From the NCBI RefSeq assembly GCF_031581065.1, contig NZ_JAVLBN010000011.1, forward strand, positions 1-60,559: a stretch of 60,559 bases of DNA. Reading direction: 5' to 3'. The notes beneath the pieces were generated by a model that saw nothing but the letters and a program-made list of their open reading frames with translations, was not told the DNA's origin and ran no database searches. Every line of letters begins with the position of its first letter. Within the stretch, counting starts at the first letter, position 1. Shown here one piece after another: positions 18,317 to 26,841 of this stretch. A program made the translations under genes and the position numbers. The stretch comes from Salibacter sp031581065 (GTDB lineage: Bacteria > Bacteroidota > Bacteroidia > Flavobacteriales_G > Salibacteraceae).

Positions 18317-19352
18317 ATTTCGCCTTTCTTTTTTGTTGAATGAGTAAATAGAGGAAAACAGGTGCTCCGGTCAGAGCCGTAATAACACCTATCGGAATTT
18401 CAGCCGGTTGAGCGATAGTTCGTGAAAGTGTATCGGCCCAAATAAGGAGTAGTGCTCCTCCCAGGGCAGAGGCAGGAAGCAAAAACCTATTATCGCTCGA
18501 AAAACTGATGCGTAATATGTGTGGCACAGCCAACCCGATGAATCCGATGATTCCGCAAAATGCAACTGTGGCACTCACGGCAAGTGTTGTAAGAATGATC
18601 ACTCTTACTTTTAAGCTTTGCACATTTATCCCGATATGTAATGCTTCACTTTCTCCCAGAGCCATAGCGTTGAGCCCCTTACTTATGGGGATGAGGAAAA
18701 TGAGGCATACCGTAGTGATTGCAGCTACGATTCCTGCACTTTGCCAGGTTGCTCCGCCCAAACTGCCGAGAGTCCAAAAAGTTAATGAACGCAATTGCAC
18801 ATCATCGGCTAAAAATGTCATGACTCCGGTTATTGCTCCGCCAAGAGCGTTGATCGCGATTCCGGCAAGTAGCATTGTAGCTAAATCTGCACCGCGTTTT
18901 GTATGAGAAATAGTGAAAATCAACCAGGCAGTGAGTGCTGCTCCGATAAAAGATGCAATTGATAGTAGGGAAACGCCCCACATTGTGTACCATTGAGGCA
19001 TAATAGCTGATAGCACAACAATGAAAACAGAAGCTGTGGAGGCAGCTCCTGATGAGATCCCTATGATTGAGGGATCAGCAAGTGGGTTGCGAAATATGCC
19101 TTGCATAGCTGTACCGCTGATGGCTAATCCCGCTCCCACGAATGCGCTCAGGAGCACACGTGGCAAGCGGATTATCCAAAAGACGGCTTCGTGCTGGCTC
19201 TGACCGTTACTGATACCTAATTTGGTGAGGAGGATATCAAGTATTTCAGTAATGGTAATTTTAACGGCTCCTAATCCAGAAGCTACGAAGATAGATGCCG
19301 TTACCAGCAAGGCTAAAAGGGTGAGCAATATGGAGCGTTTGCCCGATGTCAT
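18309..19352 (-). CDS. hmuU: Haem ABC transporter permease HmuU (FecCD family)
   Basis: 347 residues with about ten membrane segments. FecCD hallmarks: RLPRVLLSAFVGAGLAISG, AMQGIFRNPLADPSIIGISSGA, and GFIGLAVPHILR. It forms the homodimeric channel for haem. Four-base overlap with hmuT upstream and eight-base overlap with hmuV downstream indicate strict translational coupling. Confidence 0.93.
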   Translation of the reverse strand: MTSGKRSILLTLLALLVTASIFVASGLGAVKITITEILDILLTKLGISNGQSQHEAVFWIIRLPRVLLSAFVGAGLAISGTAMQGIFRNPLADPSIIGISSGAASTASVFIVVLSAIMPQWYTMWGVSLLSIASFIGAALTAWLIFTISHTKRGADLATMLLAGIAINALGGAITGVMTFLADDVQLRSLTFWTLGSLGGATWQSAGIVAAITTVCLIFLIPISKGLNAMALGESEALHIGINVQSLKVRVIILTTLAVSATVAFCGIIGFIGLAVPHILRISFSSDNRFLLPASALGGALLLIWADTLSRTIAQPAEIPIGVITALTGAPVFLYLLIQQKRKAKYA

Positions 19353-20236
19353 TTTATTTTACTGAGTTTTTGGTTGAGTTCAAGAGCTGCTTTTCCCACA
19401 CGCGGACCAAAATTTGACAATAGTGCACCGTCCATAACGATGAAGTTTTTGTTCTTTCCGGCTTTTGTTGCCTTCATTCCCGGGAGTTTAAGAATACCTG
19501 CGCTGCCATTGAGGCTTCCGGCTCCGCTGTTGAATAAGAGCACAGCATCAGGATTTGCTTCAACTAAAGCTTCTGATGTGAGTGGTTGATATTCCTCGAT
19601 TTCAGTTATTGCATTTTCGCCACCGGCTATTTCAATGATCGTGTTCATAGGTGTTTTGGTACCACCAATCATTGTTGTTCCGGCTCCGCGAGCATAGATG
19701 AAAAGGACTTTTGGCTTTTCTTCAAAGTTGTTGAGCTTGCTCAAATCAGTTTTGATTGAACTGATGATTTCGCTACTCTTTTCAGGCTTGTCAATTGCTT
19801 CACAAACATCTTTTACAAGTTTATTTGTCCCTTCAACTGAGTAGTCACGTTCAGGGAACATGATAAGCTCAACGCCTGACTGTTTAAGTTGCTCGCGAAC
19901 CTCAGGCTTAATATTTCCTTCATTACCCAGTACATGAGTTGGTTCTAACGAGAGAATCCCTTCAGCCTGAATTTTCATGTTGTGTCCAACTTTAGGAAGC
20001 TTTTGTACTTCTTGCGGATAATTACTGGTGACGTCAACGCCCACGATTTTATCCGTTTCTCCTGCAGCAGCAATGATTTCGGTAATGGCACCGTTGAGTG
20101 TCACGATGCGCATCTCTTGATTTTTAGGTTCTGATTGTTGTTTCTCTGTTGTCGATTGTTGGTCAGATCCATTCCCGGAGCCACATCCAAAAAGGATGAA
20201 GCTCAGGAATAGTGTGATTGATGTCAATACTCTCAT
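19349..20236 (-). CDS. hmuT: Haem-binding periplasmic lipoprotein HmuT
   Basis: 295 residues. Lipoprotein signal (FLSFILFGCGSGNG), then a Gln/Ser-rich linker and a periplasmic-binding domain of the helical-backbone class (RIVTLNGAITEIIAAAGE, VGVDVTSNYPQEV, LIMFPERDYSV). Family members bind haem through Tyr/His and deliver it to HmuUV. The gene overlaps the stop of the upstream HmuY-like gene by four bases. The word GGTCAGATCC lies in the codons for GSDQQS. Confidence 0.9.
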   Translation of the reverse strand: MRVLTSITLFLSFILFGCGSGNGSDQQSTTEKQQSEPKNQEMRIVTLNGAITEIIAAAGETDKIVGVDVTSNYPQEVQKLPKVGHNMKIQAEGILSLEPTHVLGNEGNIKPEVREQLKQSGVELIMFPERDYSVEGTNKLVKDVCEAIDKPEKSSEIISSIKTDLSKLNNFEEKPKVLFIYARGAGTTMIGGTKTPMNTIIEIAGGENAITEIEEYQPLTSEALVEANPDAVLLFNSGAGSLNGSAGILKLPGMKATKAGKNKNFIVMDGALLSNFGPRVGKAALELNQKLSKIK

Positions 20237-21477
20237 TGTACAATTACTTTTTGTGTTCTTATTTCGTTTCCGATTTTGATCTTAGCGAGGTATAATCCGC
20301 CAGTGAGTTGAGAAGTTGAGATGGTTGTATTTGGCTCAACTATCTTGTCGAATACAATCTTTCCGGTCATGTCAATGAGTGTAAGCTCAACCGGTTCTGA
20401 CTGTGAATCAGTTTTTAAACGAAGTGATTGACCGGGTGCAACCGGGTTAGGGTAGAGTGTTGTTTCTGATTTATTGGTAAATGTTTCAAATCCTGTTGCT
20501 CCCAGTTTTTCTTTAGTGAAGTAGAAAGTACCATTTGACGATCCGCCAAAATCACTGAAGATGAGTTTCCAGTAATTTCCCATTTGATCAGTGCAGAAAT
20601 AAACGGTGCTATCGGCAATCACATAACCTCCTGCATTGAAGTCATAAGACTTCCAGTCGTAGCCCATGATGTTCATTTCAGTTGAGAATTGTGCAGATTG
20701 GTAATCTTTGTAAGATTCAGGATCATTAACCGGATAGACTTCAGCTGCTTCAATTCCTTTGTTTTGCAATACTCCTGTAACAGGATAAACACCAAAACCT
20801 GGCATTGGGGCACCGTATTGAGTAAATGTAATATCCCAATCGAATCGATTTGGTTCACGATTAACTGTTTCGTCATTTGTGATCGAGTAGTAACCGAAGT
20901 TTCTTTCGCTGAATGCTTGTTTATCAACCTGGCGGGTGATAATATCAGATCCATCGAGGTTGGCGAGCTCAAAAGTGTAAACACCGCCAGCGAGTTTGAG
21001 CATTTTAAAAGCTTTGTAGTCACCAGCCGTGTTTTGAATGATATAGATACTGTCACCTGTTACATGGTGAGTTGTCATGTTGTAAACTCCCCAACCAAGA
21101 TCGAATTGATCATTAGGATCTGCCGAGTTGTTAAATGCTCCATGCGCCCAGGATGTATCGCTGTTCAATAGAGCCGGCCAGTTTGTGATTCCTGTTGTGT
21201 CGAGGTTTGATCCCCATGCAGCTGTGTCAGCAGTTGGATAAATCCATAGTTGTGTACCGCCTGCATGATTGATGCGGATTGAAGAGTTGTACCCGTTGAT
21301 TTCGAATGCTAAATCCCAGTTATCAACTTGTTCAGATTTAACTTCTCCATTTTCAAAGCTGTACCAAACCTGATGGGTATAACCGGCATTTACAGATACT
21401 GAATCTGTATTGGTTTGGGCTTTTAAACTACCTGATAATAAGGCGAATGCTGTCAATAATGTAAAAATCGATTTCAT
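20233..21477 (-). CDS. HmuY-like protein with type IX secretion C-terminal sorting domain
   Basis: 414 residues. A Sec signal peptide (LLTAFALLSGSLKAQ, no lipobox cysteine), an HmuY-like body (HQVWYSFENGEV, WDLAFEINGY, GYDWKSYDFNAGGYV, GNYWKLIFSDFGGS), and a type A T9SS sorting domain in the last 80 residues (LYPNPVAPGQSLRL, ELTLIDMTGKIV, QLTGGLYLAKIKIG). The C-terminal half matches the lipoprotein at the other end of the operon. I infer that it is exported to the cell surface or medium and scavenges haem. First gene of the operon, behind the putative iron boxes. Confidence 0.85.
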   Translation of the reverse strand: MKSIFTLLTAFALLSGSLKAQTNTDSVSVNAGYTHQVWYSFENGEVKSEQVDNWDLAFEINGYNSSIRINHAGGTQLWIYPTADTAAWGSNLDTTGITNWPALLNSDTSWAHGAFNNSADPNDQFDLGWGVYNMTTHHVTGDSIYIIQNTAGDYKAFKMLKLAGGVYTFELANLDGSDIITRQVDKQAFSERNFGYYSITNDETVNREPNRFDWDITFTQYGAPMPGFGVYPVTGVLQNKGIEAAEVYPVNDPESYKDYQSAQFSTEMNIMGYDWKSYDFNAGGYVIADSTVYFCTDQMGNYWKLIFSDFGGSSNGTFYFTKEKLGATGFETFTNKSETTLYPNPVAPGQSLRLKTDSQSEPVELTLIDMTGKIVFDKIVEPNTTISTSQLTGGLYLAKIKIGNEIRTQKVIVQ

Positions 21478-21496
21478 GACGTGACTATTTATTTTT

Positions 21497-21515
21497 ATTT
21501 GGATTGATTCTAAAC
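21497..21515. promoter_or_regulatory. Iron-box-like inverted repeat 2 (hmu operon leader)
   Basis: ATTTGGATTGATTCTAAAC is an imperfect palindrome sharing TTGATTCTAAA-type half-sites with the box at 21567. It lies next to the likely transcription start of the haem operon (-7 candidate CACTTTTG at 21521-21528, minus strand), a position suited to repression. Confidence 0.5.
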
Positions 21516-21548
21516 AGTCACAAAAGTGAGTTCATTCAATTATTGATA

Positions 21549-21607
21549 CAATACCAAAAACACGGTATTTAGACTGATTCTAAATAAATACCTAAAAGTT
21601 GGTATTG
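21549..21607. promoter_or_regulatory. Nested palindrome / iron-box-like operator between hmu operon and nucleotidyltransferase gene
   Basis: Three symmetric layers share one centre near 21577: CAATACCAA/TTGGTATTG (21549-21557 and 21599-21607), GGTATTTA/TAAATACC (21564-21571 and 21585-21592), and ATTTAGA-CTGAT-TCTAAAT (21567-21585). The innermost layer is repeated as 21497-21515. The arrangement suggests binding by an iron-sensing repressor of DtxR or Fur type; a DtxR-like gene is at 53844-54512. The right arm abuts the -7 box TAGTTTTG (21616-21623) of the plus-strand gene. Confidence 0.55.
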
Positions 21608-21642
21608 ATAATGTTTAGTTTTGAAAAAATCTGATATGTGAA

Positions 21643-21945
21643 ATGGATCATGGTTTAACTCAGTTTACAATTGATAGGATAAGAGAGATACTAGGTCGGT
21701 ATCCGCAAGTTCAAAAGGCAATTTTGATTGGGGATAGAGCCAGAGGAGATTATGGAGACAAAACAGATATTGAACTGGCTCTGGAGGGAAAAGACATTGA
21801 TATTAGTCTCCTGTTCATGATCGATAACGACCTCGTTGATTTGCTGCTGCCTTATGAAGTTGATTTAATTAGATTTTCAAGAGTTAAAAACCCTGAACTG
21901 AAGAAGCATATTGAGGAAGAGGGAGAAACACTTTTTGAAAAATAA
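21643..21945 (+). CDS. Orphan MNT-type nucleotidyltransferase-domain protein
   Basis: 100 residues. The core ILIGDRARGDYGDKTDIEL matches the Pol-beta-type motif GSxARGxxxxxSDIDL of minimal nucleotidyltransferases (MntA, KanNT), but the conserved Ser after Gly is Asp, and the second acidic residue of DxD is Glu. It could be inactive or altered in substrate. Such proteins usually pair with a HEPN partner; none is adjacent (the next gene is convergent and is a lipid kinase). Likely promoter TAGTTTTG at 21616-21623. Confidence 0.75.
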   Translation: MDHGLTQFTIDRIREILGRYPQVQKAILIGDRARGDYGDKTDIELALEGKDIDISLLFMIDNDLVDLLLPYEVDLIRFSRVKNPELKKHIEEEGETLFEK

Positions 21946-21949
21946 GATT

Positions 21950-22825
21950 TTAAACAAACATCTTTAGCGAAGCCGGTTTAATCTTCACTTCAATCGGACT
22001 TTCAGCTTCTATTGGTTCGCCATCGAGGTGAGCGTGATGAAAAGTAGTTTCAATCTTAAAGTATTTACCTTTTAACGTTACGGCATTTTTGCTCTTGTCA
22101 AAGTTCTTTCCAAAGAGTCTCAAAACGGCTGTGAGTAGCGTGATTTTTGGCGCATCTTTCACGATTACCATGTTGAGTAGGCCGTCCTGCATATTGGCTT
22201 TTGGTGCAATACGAGCATTGTTACCAAATTGGTCACTGTTTGCAATTACAGCCAAAAAGCCCTTCACTTCAATCTTTTCATCCTCTGTTGAAACGGTGAA
22301 CATAGCTGGTTTAAACTTTAAAAAATGTTTACCTACTGCTCTGAGGTACCCGGTTAATCCTCTGCTGGCATAACGGTCAAATTCATGACTGATCAACCCG
22401 TCAAAACCAATCCCGGCCAATCCGATGAACGGTCTGTTATTGAGCAAAGCTGTATCAATCCGTTGGAAAGTAGCGCTGTATTTCAAGTGTTCAATCGCCT
22501 TCTTGAATTTCACCGGAATCTGCAGGCAACGGGCAACACCATTTCCTGATCCTTTAGGTAAAATAGCCATAGCTGTTTCGGTATCGGTCAGAACCGAGCC
22601 GATTTCGTTCACCGTTCCGTCACCGCCTACAGCAATTACAAGGTCATAGTTATTATCGACAGCTTCTTTTGCCAGCTCTGCTGTGTGTCCGCGGTACTTT
22701 GATCGCTCAATATCATAGTCGAATCTGGTTTTGTCTAAGTATCGATCAATATCGCGCTCAGACTGCTGAGCATCTTTGTGTCCCGAGTTAGGGTTTACGA
22801 TTATTTTGGTTCTGAATGTTGTCAT
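21950..22825 (-). CDS. YegS/DagK-type lipid kinase
   Basis: 291 residues. Catalytic-domain motifs of the diacylglycerol kinase superfamily: VNPNSGHKDAQ at the N-terminus, the nucleotide loop AVGGDGTVNEI, and LPKGSGNGVARCL (GTxND variant). C-terminal beta-sandwich follows. It phosphorylates a lipid such as diacylglycerol on the inner membrane. The start overlaps the stop of the LtaS-like gene by four bases, so the products are probably made in a fixed ratio; in Firmicutes DgkB recycles the diacylglycerol left by LtaS. Confidence 0.88.
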   Translation of the reverse strand: MTTFRTKIIVNPNSGHKDAQQSERDIDRYLDKTRFDYDIERSKYRGHTAELAKEAVDNNYDLVIAVGGDGTVNEIGSVLTDTETAMAILPKGSGNGVARCLQIPVKFKKAIEHLKYSATFQRIDTALLNNRPFIGLAGIGFDGLISHEFDRYASRGLTGYLRAVGKHFLKFKPAMFTVSTEDEKIEVKGFLAVIANSDQFGNNARIAPKANMQDGLLNMVIVKDAPKITLLTAVLRLFGKNFDKSKNAVTLKGKYFKIETTFHHAHLDGEPIEAESPIEVKIKPASLKMFV

Positions 22826-24696
22826 CGCAAAACCAGGTTATTGGAAATGAGTCGGTCGTTGAATTGTTGAATGACAGATTTTAGCGTTTTTTCCATCTCG
22901 GGTTTTTGTATGCCTTTTTTAACCAGGTTTTCCTGTAAGTGTGGATCGTTTTTGTAATCGAATATGGCTTTTACTTCTTTGCCGTCAAACCCAACAATAT
23001 AGCGGTTATCAATGATTTGGTAATTGTTGTTGATGTAGCTAAAAGCGTATCGGTTTTCTTCTTCAAAAACATTGTATCCAAAACGGATAATATCACCTTC
23101 ATAATTAGATAAATGAAGAATTGAGGGCATGATATCAGTATGCTGGATTATTCCTTTCTTCTTTTTGCCTTCTTTTTTAGGGTGGTAAAAAGCGATGGGA
23201 ACACGGTAAGAACCAACTCTTTTCCTGTAAAATTGCTCTTGTGGAATACTTGTGTGATCAGCAGTTAAGATGAACCAGGTGTTTTCAAACCAGCTCGCTT
23301 TACGGGCTTTTTCAAAAAACTTTTTAAGTGCATGATCAGCATATCGGATGCTGTTTTTAAGCGGTAGGTCAGCACCGTTAAATTCGTTTTTGTACTGCTC
23401 AGGAATTTTAAATGGATGGTGGCTGCTCAGGGTAAACATGCAACTCATAAAAGGCTGCTTTTCTTTTTCGAGCTCATCAGCGTAAAACTGGAGAAACGGC
23501 TCATCAAATATTCCCCAATTTCCATCGTAATCGCCTTCGTAAGGGTATTCATATCTTCCCACATATCGGTCAAATCCGGCTGCATAAGCAAAAGCATCAA
23601 AACCCATTGTTCCGTTGTTGCCTCCGTGGAAAAAGGAGGTGGAATAGCCCAAATCACCTAAAATTTCTGGAAGAGCGGTTACAGAGTTACCACCGTATGC
23701 AGATTGGATATAAGGTGTAGTCATCAAGGCCGGGACATTGGAAATGATAGCCGGCATGGCTTCAACTGATTTTCGACCGTTGGCATATCCGGCTTCAAAC
23801 CGAATTGAATTTTCAATTAACGAATCTAGAAATGGTGTATAGGTTGGGAGATCACCATTAATAGCACCAACATATTCTTCAGAAAAACTTTCGAGAATGA
23901 GTATGACGAAGTTAGGATTTTCGCCACTCGATTTGATGTGTAATTTGGTATTGAAATATGACTCTGCCTGTTTATCAGAAAAATAATGTTGTGTTTCTAC
24001 ATTCGACTTGCCAACTGTTTTCATGATGGCAAATGGAGTGTTCAAGACGAGCGGAATATTTTGTGTTGTAGCGTAATGACTGGCATCCATAATATTGATA
24101 GGAACATACTGAGCACCTCCACGAGCAATAAGAACACTCAATCCAACTCCTATCACAAAAATGACAGAGTGAAAGATGTAATAACGGATTCCTGTTTTGG
24201 AGTTGTTGGTTGGTTTTAATCGGATCTGACCATAAAGGAAATTCATCACCACGATCAGAACCACTAAAATGAGTAAGATGTACCAGTAGTCGATCATGAA
24301 TTGAGGCAGAAGGTTGGCGACATCATCACCAAGTATTATAAGTTCGAGTAGATCGGCCGTACTGCGCTTAAAGGTAAATTTAAAATACTCGAGATCGATG
24401 AGGTTAAAAGTGAGGAGGAGTGAGTTTATGATGAAAAACAGGACTTTCAGGAACGTTTGATACCATTTTTTGGATCTGAACGAAAAAGGGATAAGGTGGA
24501 AGACAATAAGTGGTGAATTGAGGATAACAATAGCTGATAAATCGAATCGTAAACCTCCTAAAAAGACACCGGCTGTGACATCCTGAAAGTAAGATGCGTT
24601 GAATATCCAAAAAAGAAAGCGGCAAATCGTAAAGATGAGTAAAACGATAGCTAATCGCTTTGCCAATATGCAGATGTGCTTGAAGTATTCAGCCAT
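22822..24696 (-). CDS. LtaS-like membrane sulfatase (alkaline-phosphatase superfamily transferase)
   Basis: 624 residues from the ATG at 24696; an in-frame upstream start at 24759 lies beyond the promoter. Five membrane helices occupy roughly residues 5-210, then a periplasmic sulfatase domain: metal ligand Glu in FVILILESFSEEYVG, presumed nucleophile Ser in NGRKSVEAMPAI (Thr in LtaS), and LTADHTSIPQEQF with the distal metal ligands. FFHGGNNGTMGFDAFAYAAG is typical for the Bacteroidota subgroup. It should transfer a phosphoglycerol or phosphoethanolamine headgroup onto an envelope acceptor; acceptor unknown. Confidence 0.88.
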   Translation of the reverse strand: MAEYFKHICILAKRLAIVLLIFTICRFLFWIFNASYFQDVTAGVFLGGLRFDLSAIVILNSPLIVFHLIPFSFRSKKWYQTFLKVLFFIINSLLLTFNLIDLEYFKFTFKRSTADLLELIILGDDVANLLPQFMIDYWYILLILVVLIVVMNFLYGQIRLKPTNNSKTGIRYYIFHSVIFVIGVGLSVLIARGGAQYVPINIMDASHYATTQNIPLVLNTPFAIMKTVGKSNVETQHYFSDKQAESYFNTKLHIKSSGENPNFVILILESFSEEYVGAINGDLPTYTPFLDSLIENSIRFEAGYANGRKSVEAMPAIISNVPALMTTPYIQSAYGGNSVTALPEILGDLGYSTSFFHGGNNGTMGFDAFAYAAGFDRYVGRYEYPYEGDYDGNWGIFDEPFLQFYADELEKEKQPFMSCMFTLSSHHPFKIPEQYKNEFNGADLPLKNSIRYADHALKKFFEKARKASWFENTWFILTADHTSIPQEQFYRKRVGSYRVPIAFYHPKKEGKKKKGIIQHTDIMPSILHLSNYEGDIIRFGYNVFEEENRYAFSYINNNYQIIDNRYIVGFDGKEVKAIFDYKNDPHLQENLVKKGIQKPEMEKTLKSVIQQFNDRLISNNLVLR

Positions 24697-24700
24697 GCGG

Positions 24701-24708
24701 CAAATGTA
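24701..24708 (-). promoter_or_regulatory. -7 promoter box of the LtaS-like gene (TACATTTG)
   Basis: Perfect TAnnTTTG on the minus strand, four bases before the ATG at 24696. It decides against the longer in-frame start at 24759. Confidence 0.55.
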
Positions 24709-24786
24709 GCTTAATTTCAATTTTTGTGTTGTGTTGAATCTCGAGAAGATATTTTGCATTTTACAGAAAAAATTATATATTTAAGC

Positions 24787-26841
24787 GTGCAAATAAACCG
24801 CTTAATACCATTAAGTCGATGCATACTGCCATTTATTGGTGGCGTGATCCTTTGCTCATATTTCCCAATAAATATAGCTACTAACATCTCGATTACTCTG
24901 GTTCTCTTGAGTTGTTCACTTCTTTTACTACTCAAAAAATACAGGAGATTATTTGGCGTAATAGCTGTTCCTGTATTCATGTTGTTTGGGTATTTATTGG
25001 CTGAATCGAGCATTTCAAAATTCAGCAAAAACCCTGTTGGTGATTACTTGAATGGTTCTGACACACTTCTAATTGAAGTTGTGGAGGAGCCTCATGTCAA
25101 AGAAAACTCGATCAAAGCTGAGGTTGAGGTTCTACAGGTTGTTAAAGGTGAACAATTTTTACCGGTAAGCGGCAAAGCAATTATCTATTTTGATGACACA
25201 TTATCAATTAGTTACGGAGATCAAAGGTTGATCGCAACTCAGCTGAATGAAATTGATGGACCTAAAAACCCTGGACAGTTTGATTACAAGCGTTACCTGT
25301 TCCATCACCACATATATCACAGCGGTTATGTCGCAAGTGAAAAGGATACTTTATTGAGTGAAGGAAATGGAAATCCTATTCAGGCATTTGCTATCTCTGC
25401 TCGTCAAAAGTTGATGAAACAGTTAGCGAAAGTTGTACCAGAAAAAGATGAACACGCAATAGCATCAGCGCTTATTTTGGGGTACAAAGACGAACTGACG
25501 TCTCAAACACGATCTGCTTTTGCGAGTGCCGGAGCTATGCATGTTCTTGCAGTATCCGGACTCCATGTTGGAATAATCTATCTGGTAATAGAAAAACTGC
25601 TGAAAATTTTTCCACTCCTGTATCGAAAGAAATGGCTGCGCGGATCTTTGTTGTTGGGCGGAATTTGGAGTTATGCAATTCTCACCGGATTATCTGCTTC
25701 AGTAATTAGAGCAGCTACAATGCTCACGTTTGTTGTATTGGCCACTGTTTTTAACCGGCACACTAATATTTATAATACCATAGCCGCATCAGCTTTTTTC
25801 ATTTTGTTGGTCTTTGGTCCGTTCAGGATTATGGAAGTAGGGATGCAATTGAGCTATTTGGCTGTACTTGGCATTATATTGATTCAGCCGTGGCTGAGCA
25901 GCTTCCTTACAATTGAGAACCGGATTTTGAGATGGGTTTGGGAAATTAGCTGTGTTTCGGTGAGTGCCCAATTGGCAACAGCTCCTCTTGGGTTTTTGTA
26001 TTTTCATCAGTTTCCCAACTATTTTTTGTTGTCAAATTTGGCGGTTATTCCGTGTGCTTTTTTGATTCTCACAACCGGACTCATTTATCTTGCTGTTTCA
26101 ATCGTTCCTTTTGTAGGAGAATTTGTTGGTTACTTATTGAAGTATGAGGTGAGATTGCTCGATTATGTTGTGAGTTTAGTGGATCAGTTGCCAAATTCCA
26201 TATTGGCTGGTATTGATATTTCAATCCTTGAAACCTACTTGATCTACTTTATAATCGGATCCTTTTTATTCGCTTTTATGGCGCGCAAGAAGAGAGCTTT
26301 TTTCTATCTCACCACATTGTTGGTCATATTTTTAGGGTTTCAAATAGTGGAGAAATATGCTCAATCTAATCAGCAGGTTTTTACAGTTTACAGCACACGG
26401 TCAGAGCCGGCTTTAGCCATCATCAATGGTAGTAGCGGAAAGGTTTATTCCACCGCTTCATTTTTGGGAAGTGACGATCAATTACTCTTTCATGTGGATC
26501 ACCATCTATGGAAACGCGGATTGCTGAGAGGTGAGTCTGTAAGTGAGGAAAAGCTACAGCCAGATTCTGTTGTTTATGAGTTTGATGATAAAGTGATTCT
26601 CCATCTGTTTGGAGATAGAGAGCAATATCCTCAAGACATGAATTTTGACTGGGTTGTAATCAGTGATGGAGGGTTTATTCCTGTTGATTTTTTCGCATCA
26701 AATCAAATTGAAAAAGTTATCTTCGATGCAACCAACTCTGCCGGCAGAATAAAGGCTCTGACCGAAATAGCAAATGAAAACAATATCGAAGTTTACGATG
26801 TGGCTGAAGAAGGTGCGTTTGTGTTTGAAAGTAATTACTGA
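24787..26841 (+). CDS. comEC: ComEC/Rec2 DNA-import channel, without metallo-beta-lactamase domain
   Basis: About 684 residues if the GTG at 24787 is used; codons upstream to 24724 are in frame but start with TTG and lack conserved sequence. N-terminal DUF4131 region with membrane helices, OB-like soluble part (about 95-185), then the Competence domain with AMHVLAVSGLHVGIIYLVIEKLLK and LRGSLLLGGIWSYAILTGLSASVIRAATML. The last 170 residues are a short periplasmic tail without the HxHxDH metallo-beta-lactamase motif, as in other Bacteroidota. It transports single-stranded DNA over the inner membrane during natural competence. Two copies of the GGTCAGAGCC word lie in its 3' half. Confidence 0.9.
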   Translation: MQINRLIPLSRCILPFIGGVILCSYFPINIATNISITLVLLSCSLLLLLKKYRRLFGVIAVPVFMLFGYLLAESSISKFSKNPVGDYLNGSDTLLIEVVEEPHVKENSIKAEVEVLQVVKGEQFLPVSGKAIIYFDDTLSISYGDQRLIATQLNEIDGPKNPGQFDYKRYLFHHHIYHSGYVASEKDTLLSEGNGNPIQAFAISARQKLMKQLAKVVPEKDEHAIASALILGYKDELTSQTRSAFASAGAMHVLAVSGLHVGIIYLVIEKLLKIFPLLYRKKWLRGSLLLGGIWSYAILTGLSASVIRAATMLTFVVLATVFNRHTNIYNTIAASAFFILLVFGPFRIMEVGMQLSYLAVLGIILIQPWLSSFLTIENRILRWVWEISCVSVSAQLATAPLGFLYFHQFPNYFLLSNLAVIPCAFLILTTGLIYLAVSIVPFVGEFVGYLLKYEVRLLDYVVSLVDQLPNSILAGIDISILETYLIYFIIGSFLFAFMARKKRAFFYLTTLLVIFLGFQIVEKYAQSNQQVFTVYSTRSEPALAIINGSSGKVYSTASFLGSDDQLLFHVDHHLWKRGLLRGESVSEEKLQPDSVVYEFDDKVILHLFGDREQYPQDMNFDWVVISDGGFIPVDFFASNQIEKVIFDATNSAGRIKALTEIANENNIEVYDVAEEGAFVFESNY

